Source: Oscillospiraceae bacterium (GTDB lineage Bacteria > Bacillota > Clostridia > Oscillospirales > CAG-272). From it: a stretch of 64,000 bases of DNA. The stretch's first letter is position 1. Each line of letters begins with the position of its first letter. This document shows, piece by piece, positions 58,670 through 64,000 of the stretch. The notes beneath the pieces were generated by a model. The model was given only the letters and a program-made list of their open reading frames with translations. It had not been told where the DNA came from and did no database searches. The stretch spans positions 62,001 to 126,000 of the forward strand of contig SVQK01000056.1 in NCBI GenBank assembly GCA_015065385.1, read 5' to 3'. The translations under genes were made by a program, and so were the position numbers.

Positions 58670-59596
58670 ATGAATCTCAAAAACATCGGAAAAGGCATTG
58701 GCGACTTCGGGAAGAAGATCGCTTTTTCCGCACGGAAACATTCCCCGGAACTCTTAACCGGAGGCGCGATCGCATTAGGAATCGGAACAGTCATCGCAAC
58801 GTGGTTCGCGGCAAGAAAAACGGACAAAGCTCTCGAAGAGCCGAAGAAGATCATCAAAACGGCAAAAGAGATGCCCGTCAGCGAGTCCTATACGGAGGCA
58901 GACCGTAAGCATGACATCTGGCTCGGATATAAAAAAGGCGCCGTGCAGATCATAAAACTGTACGGACCGGTCACGCTTATGGGCGCGTCATCGATTGCCT
59001 GCATACTCGGTTCTCACAGAATCCTGTCCAATCGCAACGCCGGTCTGATCGCGGCGAACAGTATCCTGTCGAAGGAATTCAGCGATTACCGGGATAAGGT
59101 GATCGAGAAGTATGGACGCGAGGAGGACTACAACCTGCGCTTCGCGGACAAAATGGAGACTGCCGAAGCAACTCTCAAAGAAGAAAACGGCGAAGAGAAA
59201 ACGGTCACGGTTGAGAAGGCGAAGGAAGGGTATCAGCTCGACACGTTTTCGCGGTGTTTCGACGATACAAATCCGTGCTGGAAAAGGGATACACAGTACA
59301 ATGCGACGTTCCTCAAACAAATCATGTCGCAGATGACGGATAAGCTTCGGGCGGAACGCGTGCTTTGTCTGAACGAGGTGTATGATGCTCTCGGATTCGA
59401 CAAAACACAAGCTGGCTTTGAGTACGGATGGATCTGCAAGCCCGGTCAGGAGATGGAGGCATACGTGGACTTCGGAATCTATGACATGAACAAAGAAAGT
59501 GTCCGGGAATTCATCTACGGTCACAACAACAGTATCTGGCTGGACTTCAATTGCTCGAAGATCATCTGGGCTGAGACTCCGTTCAGGAAGGTGTGA
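58670..59596 (+). CDS. Two-helix membrane phage protein, paralogue 3 (DUF6353-like)
   Basis: 308 residues; ATG 58670 behind AAAGGAGC. Helix 1 is ELLTGGAIALGIGTVIATWFA (about 25-45), a lysine-rich linker follows, and helix 2 is YGPVTLMGASSIACILGSH (about 98-116). The C-terminal domain has NRNAGLIAANSILSKEFSDYRDKVIEKYG, LCLNEVYDALGFD with EYGW, and a last WLDFNCSKIIWAETPF. It is the largest of the three paralogues. Confidence 0.78.
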   Translation: MNLKNIGKGIGDFGKKIAFSARKHSPELLTGGAIALGIGTVIATWFAARKTDKALEEPKKIIKTAKEMPVSESYTEADRKHDIWLGYKKGAVQIIKLYGPVTLMGASSIACILGSHRILSNRNAGLIAANSILSKEFSDYRDKVIEKYGREEDYNLRFADKMETAEATLKEENGEEKTVTVEKAKEGYQLDTFSRCFDDTNPCWKRDTQYNATFLKQIMSQMTDKLRAERVLCLNEVYDALGFDKTQAGFEYGWICKPGQEMEAYVDFGIYDMNKESVREFIYGHNNSIWLDFNCSKIIWAETPFRKV

Positions 59597-59600
59597 TACC

Positions 59601-60239
59601 ATGAAGAATGTGCTGATCTTTCTGAGCGGAGCCGTATTCGGTGTGATCGGCTCTATGCTATATGTAAAGAAGTATCTCATCCCCGCGTTAAGGGAGGATC
59701 TTGAACAGGAAGCAGAAGAGAAAGCTCAAGCGGGGCCAGGGGTATGCTACATTCCCGAAACCGAAGACGAGCCGGAGAAGGAGGAGACCTATCCGGGGGA
59801 TCCTGTCGTGACGGAGAAGAAAAATCCGAGCACCAGAGTTGCTGCCGTAAACGTGGACTATTCCAAATATTCCAGAGAAACGGAAGAGATTTCTTCTGTC
59901 CCGGCTGCGGAACCTGAGACAACAGTTACTGAAAACACGGAGCCGTATCTGATCGATGCGGGGAGTTTCGACGAGTACTCCAATTACCGTGCACACAACT
60001 TTACGATGTACGCAGACGGAATCATCATTGACGATGAGACCGAAGAGATTCTCGACGCCGATCCGGAACTGGTTTTCGGTAAGACGGCATTGGAAGAGCT
60101 GAAGACTTCTGCGGACAGAGTGGTTTATATTCGCGATGATTCGAAAAAACAGGATTATTCGCTTGAGCGCTCGGATTATCCGTTTAACGGGCCCGCGGAG
60201 CCCTATCGCAGCGCAGACCCTGACGACTGGAGGGATTGA
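59601..60239 (+). CDS. Membrane-anchored acidic phage protein (212 aa)
   Basis: ATG 59601 behind AGGAAGGTG. One N-terminal helix (VLIFLSGAVFGVIGSMLYV) is followed by a long acidic, Pro/Thr/Glu-rich linker (about 30-130) and a C-terminal motif region (LVFGKTALEELKTSADRVVYIRDDSKKQDYSLERSD). This end region (FG...L......DRVVYIR) recurs in prophage proteins of this type. Unknown function. Confidence 0.8.
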   Translation: MKNVLIFLSGAVFGVIGSMLYVKKYLIPALREDLEQEAEEKAQAGPGVCYIPETEDEPEKEETYPGDPVVTEKKNPSTRVAAVNVDYSKYSRETEEISSVPAAEPETTVTENTEPYLIDAGSFDEYSNYRAHNFTMYADGIIIDDETEEILDADPELVFGKTALEELKTSADRVVYIRDDSKKQDYSLERSDYPFNGPAEPYRSADPDDWRD

Positions 60240-60242
60240 CCG

Positions 60243-60782
60243 ATGGCGGATGAACTGAAAGCACGATATATCGACTGGATTTACGGCAAGGTTGTCGGGC
60301 ACGGCTACTCCTACCGGAAGCTGCTGGAACGACTTCATGAGATCCCGTTCATTTATATTCTTCCGATGGACGAGAATCGCATGGAGGACGGACTGAATCT
60401 GCGGTATCGGTTTGGGTTAGAATCGGGCATTCCGCAGATTCAGATCGCCAATGAGCTGGATATTTCGGAATGCTCCGTGCTCGAAATGATGGCCGCTCTT
60501 GCAATCCGATGCGAGGAGAGTATCATGAACGACCCTGACGCAGGTGACAGAACCTCCCGCTGGTTTATGGAGATGCTGTCGAATCTCGGTCTTGCCGGGA
60601 TGGACGACCGGCGGTACAGTCAGTCTTATGTGGACGGACACATTGATATTTTCCTCCATCGGAAATACGAGCCGGATGGACGCGGAGGTCTGTTCCATTT
60701 AGAACATTGCACGGACGACCTGAGAAACGTGCAGATCTGGTATCAGATGAACTGGTATCTGAATGAAATCAACGAATATTGA
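60243..60782 (+). CDS. Conserved phage protein (179 aa)
   Basis: ATG 60243 starts three nt after the previous stop. The sequence contains YRKLLERLHEIPFIYILPMDENRMEDGLNLRYRFG, CSVLEMMAALAIRCEESIM, RTSRWFMEMLSNLGLAGMDD, and closes with WYQMNWYLNEI. This is a well-conserved protein of clostridial prophages, but no activity is known. It is soluble, mostly helical, and has no nucleic-acid motif. Confidence 0.85.
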   Translation: MADELKARYIDWIYGKVVGHGYSYRKLLERLHEIPFIYILPMDENRMEDGLNLRYRFGLESGIPQIQIANELDISECSVLEMMAALAIRCEESIMNDPDAGDRTSRWFMEMLSNLGLAGMDDRRYSQSYVDGHIDIFLHRKYEPDGRGGLFHLEHCTDDLRNVQIWYQMNWYLNEINEY

Positions 60783-60796
60783 AAGGAGAAGCGAGA

Positions 60797-61117
60797 ATGA
60801 GTGATGAAAAAATCGTCAAAGTGCTTGTGCGCATGGACGGAATTCCGATGGCTGCTCGACAGGACAATCGTGATATTCTGAAAATCATCCGGAAGCAGAA
60901 AAAGCAAATCAGAGGGCTGAAAGGCTTTGTCTTCGCACTGATCGTCGGAGGAGCGGTCCTTGCTGCCGAACTTGCAGAAAGAAAACGGAGCGAAAATTAC
61001 CTGCAAAGCAAGATCGACAGTCTGAACGAAAAGGTGGACGATCTTCAGAACCGTATGCCGGAGAGCAACGTGGATACCCACGACGAAGCAAACATCGGAG
61101 GAGTCAGTGATGCGTAA
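60797..61117 (+). CDS. Small membrane/coiled-coil phage protein (106 aa)
   Basis: ATG 60797 follows AAAGGAGAAG (a TTG at 60779 is less likely). Basic N-terminus (KIIRKQKKQIRGLK), one helix (GFVFALIVGGAVLAAELAE) and a short coiled coil (ENYLQSKIDSLNEKVDDLQNRM), ending in a polar tail. Its stop codon overlaps the start of the replication protein gene (TAATG). Confidence 0.8.
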   Translation: MSDEKIVKVLVRMDGIPMAARQDNRDILKIIRKQKKQIRGLKGFVFALIVGGAVLAAELAERKRSENYLQSKIDSLNEKVDDLQNRMPESNVDTHDEANIGGVSDA

Positions 61118-64000
61118 TGGCAGACTTCTTCAAAGTATTCACACGGTCGCCGAAGCGAGGACATGTTGAAATCTACCCGGAGTTTATTATCCGCAGCCCA
61201 AGCCAGGATCTGATGATCAAAGGCGGAGACTTCTATGCGGTCTGGGTCGAAGAACGCGGGCTTTGGTCCACAAGCGAACAGGATCTGATCAATCTTGTAG
61301 ATCGGGAGCTTTATCAATATGCGGAAGAGTACGAGAAAAACTCGCCAGATGACATCGTGCATGTTCTGTGCATGAAGTATTCCTCCACCGGAACTACGGA
61401 TCGATGGCATAAGTATTGCCAGAAGCAGATGCGGGACTCCTATCATCCGCTTGACGAAAAGCTGGTCTTTTCCAATACGGAGGTCTCCAAGAGCGATTAT
61501 GCTTCAAAGAGACTTCCGTATCCGCTGGAAGCCGGAGAGTGTCCTTCTTGGGATCAGTTCATGTCCGTTTTATATTCTCCCGAGGAGAGGCACAAAATCG
61601 AATGGGCGATCGGAGCCGTCGTGTCAGGCGATTCAAAGGACATTCAGAAGTTTATGGTGTTCTACGGTGATCCGGGGACCGGGAAATCTACCGTGTTAGA
61701 CATCATCATGCTTCTGTTTGCCGGGCACTACTGCACGTTCGACGCGAAGGCCCTCGGCAATCCGAACAGCACGTTTGCGCTCGAACCGTTCAAAGCCAAT
61801 CCGCTTGTGGCGATCCAGCAGGACGGAGATCTCAGCCACATCGAGGATAATACCCGGCTGAACTCCATCGCCTCACACGATGAGATGACGGTGAACGAGA
61901 AGCACAAGTCTTTATATTCCAACCGGTTCAACTGCTTCATGTTCATGGGCACGAACAAGCCCGTAAAGATCACGGACGCAAAATCCGGTATAATCCGGCG
62001 TCTGATCGACGTATCGCCGACAGGAAACAAACTGCCGAGACGGGAATACGACAAACTCCGTTCTCAGGTCAAGTTTGAACTCGGAGCGATCGCAAAGCGG
62101 TGTCTGGACATCTATCTCGACGATCCGCATTTTTATGACAATTACATCCCGCTCAAGATGATGGGAGCCTCCAATGACTTCTACAATTATGTTTTGGATT
62201 CCTATTCGGTATTCGAGCGGGAAGACGGGGTTTCGCAGAAAGCGGCGTGGGAGATGTACCGGACATACTGCGAAGAGGCGCGGGTTCCGTATCCGCTGTC
62301 GCTTCGGGTCTTCAAAGAAGAGCTGAAAAGCTACTTCAAGGAGTTCAAGGAGCGGATCAGCACGGAAGACGGCGGCCGCGTCCGAAACTGGTACGGCGGT
62401 TTTCGAAAAGAGAAATTTGTTCGGGAGGACTTTTCCGAAAAATCTCATGAGAAGACGGATCCTTCCTGCTGGTTCGTTCCGGCTCCGCGAACATCGCTCT
62501 TTGATATTTTGGGCGCGGACTATCCTGCCCAATACGCCAGCGAGGAAGGGATACCCAGACGGCGCTGGGTCAATGTTACGACAAAACTGAAAGATCTGGA
62601 CACATCACAGCTTCACTACGTCAAGGTTCCGATCAACCACATTGTGATCGATTTCGATATTCCGGATGAGCACGGCAGCAAAAGCCTCGAAAAGAATCTG
62701 GAAGCGGTATCGCGGTGGCCTCCTACCTACGGAGAGCTGTCGAAAAGCGGGCAGGGCATTCATCTTCATTATATTTATAAGGGAGATCCGAAACAGCTCA
62801 GCCACGTTTACGACGACCGGATCGAGATCAAGGTGTTTGACGGAAATATGACGCTGAGACGGAAGCTTACGAAGTGCAACGATCTTCAGATAGCAGAGAT
62901 CAGCTCAGGTTTACCGCTGAAAGGAGAAGACAAAATGGTAAACACCGAGACTGTGAAGAACGAGAAGGCGATCCGAACTCTGATCAAGAGGAATCTATGC
63001 AAGGAGTATCATCCCGGAACGAAGCCGAGCGTGGATTTCATCAAGAAGATTCTGGACGACGCCTATTCCAGCGGCGTGCGCTATGACGTGAGCGACATGT
63101 TCAATCCCGTGCTGGCCTTTGCCACGAACAGCACGCATCACGCCGAATACTGCACGAAGCTGGTTTCCGAGATGCACTTCCGCTCTGAGGAGGAACCGAC
63201 GCCGGGATTCCTCGAAAAAGTCGAAAATATGGGCAAAAATGATATTTTGATATTTTTCGACGTGGAGGTTTTCAAGAATCTTTTCGTGATCTGTTGGAAA
63301 GCTGCCGGGGCGGATCAACCGATCATGAAGATGATCAATCCGACGCCGAAGGAAGTGGAGGCTCTGACAAGGTGGAAGCTGATCGGATTCAACTGCCGTC
63401 AGTACGACAACCATATTCTCTATGCGAGAATCATGGGGTACACGAACGAGCAGCTCTACAATCTGTCACAGTCCATTATCGGCTCGGAGAAAGGAAATCG
63501 GAACCGGGGCATGTTCGGCAACGCCTACAACTTATCCTATACGGATATTCTGGACTTCTCGTCTGAGAAAAAATCCCTGAAGAAATTTGAGATCGATCTC
63601 GGGATTCACCATCAGGAGCTCGGTTTCGAATGGGATCAGCCTGTTTCGGAGGAGTTGTGGGAAAAGGTCGCCGAGTATTGCGCGAACGACGTGATCGCAA
63701 CGGAAGCGGTCTGGAACGCACGGCAGGCGGATTTTATGGCGCGGCAGATTCAGGTGGAGCTTGTCAAGGCTTTGCACGGGATTACGGGCGTTTCGGTCAA
63801 TGACACGACAAACTCCCTGTCGGAGAAGATCATATTCGGCACGGAGAAAAATCCTCAGCGGCAGTTCAATTACCGCGATCTCTCAAAACCGGTTCCATGG
63901 ACGGAATATACGGAATACCGGAAGCGATTCGGAGACAGGTATACGTTCCATGTCTTCGACGACCACGGCCTTCCGACGTATGAAATCTACACCGGCGAGG
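61117..64000 (+). CDS. Multidomain replication protein: SF3 helicase, AEP-like segment, DNA polymerase exonuclease (partial)
   Basis: Open from ATG 61117 to the edge, at least 961 codons with no stop. An N-terminal domain (about 1-170) precedes an SF3/D5-type ATPase: Walker A GDPGTGKST (185-192, K190), Walker B region VAIQQDGD (231-238), sensor N280 in MGTNKP and arginine pair IIRR (294-295). At about 509-552 IVIDFD and SKSGQGIHLHY resemble the DhD and SxH motifs of archaeo-eukaryotic primases. From about 711 there is a 3'-5' exonuclease: FFDVE (D715, E717), GFNCRQYDN (N759, D764), YCANDV (Y854, D858), so a DNA polymerase core should follow. An internal in-frame ATG at 62935 with AAAGGAG could make the C-terminal part separately. 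Confidence 0.85.
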   Translation, partial: MADFFKVFTRSPKRGHVEIYPEFIIRSPSQDLMIKGGDFYAVWVEERGLWSTSEQDLINLVDRELYQYAEEYEKNSPDDIVHVLCMKYSSTGTTDRWHKYCQKQMRDSYHPLDEKLVFSNTEVSKSDYASKRLPYPLEAGECPSWDQFMSVLYSPEERHKIEWAIGAVVSGDSKDIQKFMVFYGDPGTGKSTVLDIIMLLFAGHYCTFDAKALGNPNSTFALEPFKANPLVAIQQDGDLSHIEDNTRLNSIASHDEMTVNEKHKSLYSNRFNCFMFMGTNKPVKITDAKSGIIRRLIDVSPTGNKLPRREYDKLRSQVKFELGAIAKRCLDIYLDDPHFYDNYIPLKMMGASNDFYNYVLDSYSVFEREDGVSQKAAWEMYRTYCEEARVPYPLSLRVFKEELKSYFKEFKERISTEDGGRVRNWYGGFRKEKFVREDFSEKSHEKTDPSCWFVPAPRTSLFDILGADYPAQYASEEGIPRRRWVNVTTKLKDLDTSQLHYVKVPINHIVIDFDIPDEHGSKSLEKNLEAVSRWPPTYGELSKSGQGIHLHYIYKGDPKQLSHVYDDRIEIKVFDGNMTLRRKLTKCNDLQIAEISSGLPLKGEDKMVNTETVKNEKAIRTLIKRNLCKEYHPGTKPSVDFIKKILDDAYSSGVRYDVSDMFNPVLAFATNSTHHAEYCTKLVSEMHFRSEEEPTPGFLEKVENMGKNDILIFFDVEVFKNLFVICWKAAGADQPIMKMINPTPKEVEALTRWKLIGFNCRQYDNHILYARIMGYTNEQLYNLSQSIIGSEKGNRNRGMFGNAYNLSYTDILDFSSEKKSLKKFEIDLGIHHQELGFEWDQPVSEELWEKVAEYCANDVIATEAVWNARQADFMARQIQVELVKALHGITGVSVNDTTNSLSEKIIFGTEKNPQRQFNYRDLSKPVPWTEYTEYRKRFGDRYTFHVFDDHGLPTYEIYTGE

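Larger units (their letters stand above)
51612..64000. mobile_element. Left part of a prophage or phage-like element
   Basis: From just after lysS the base composition becomes clearly more AT-rich and codon use loosens. Genes are short, almost all on plus, and many encode small membrane or coiled-coil proteins; several (60243, 56145, 53441, 57017) look like families I associate with gut clostridial prophages. A large replication protein occupies the right edge. No integrase, terminase or structural gene is visible; these would be expected beyond the window. The left boundary is placed between 51612 and about 51770. Confidence 0.85.

Noticed and set aside
61728-63777. Minus-strand frames opposite the replication protein
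   Set aside because: They are short shadows without ribosome sites, whereas the plus frame has intact helicase and exonuclease motifs.

Overview
The window reads as a chromosome segment of a GC-rich anaerobic member of the Clostridia (Bacillota), probably an uncultured gut lineage. The evidence is a complete six-gene Rnf complex in the clostridial order C-D-G-E-A-B, HPr kinase/phosphorylase, ECF-type vitamin transporters (FolT, QueT), a THF riboswitch, an FtsEX/M23/CtpA envelope cluster, and strong AGGAGG ribosome sites with TTGACA-17-TATAAT promoters. No rRNA or standard tRNA gene was seen.

Layout of the host part (1-51611). A partial alpha-oxoamine synthase lies on the minus strand at the left edge. 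Three tandem solute-binding lipoproteins follow (1142-5766). Next come mtaB (minus), upp, an RluA-type pseudouridine synthase and the rnfCDGEAB operon (9362-16672), whose RnfG has very long N- and C-terminal extensions. Then come a sugar-metabolism pair (Gfo/Idh/MocA oxidoreductase and TIM-barrel epimerase), a secreted three-module discoidin-like protein, an Lgt-like protein and a CPBP protease. 23035-31148 is mostly minus strand: an AraC/GyrI-like regulator, an ECF sigma factor with a large C-terminal domain, a phosphoesterase, three small unknown genes on plus, two unknown genes (one with a 33-bp tandem repeat) and a PpiC-type lipoprotein. hprK is followed by about 650 bp of non-coding, highly structured DNA, then a THF riboswitch driving folT-folC. 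After that come queT, a methyltransferase, the UPF0210/ACT pair, a second Gfo/Idh/MocA gene, a NUDIX hydrolase, rsmE, a PucR/CdaR-type regulator, ftsE-ftsX with two M23 peptidases and ctpA, greA and lysS.

Right after lysS the sequence changes character (51612-64000). It becomes visibly more AT-rich, with very small genes, coiled-coil or one-to-two-helix membrane proteins, two-cysteine-pair proteins and a large replication protein that runs off the edge. This is the left part of a prophage or related mobile element. Its early units have the form promoter, mini-gene, hairpin terminator. Eight of the promoters share a fixed-geometry motif (CGCG, 7 nt, CA, 5 nt, then a -10-like box ending AATG) that differs from the host promoters. 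The last gene joins an SF3 helicase domain, an archaeo-eukaryotic-primase-like segment and a DNA-polymerase 3'-5' exonuclease in one open frame of at least 961 codons.

The most notable items are this promoter family, the helicase/primase-like/exonuclease protein, the RnfG with repeat tail, a three-way-junction RNA candidate between hprK and folT, and the WEDNSWQ repeat protein. All family assignments come from reading motifs by eye; no database search was possible.
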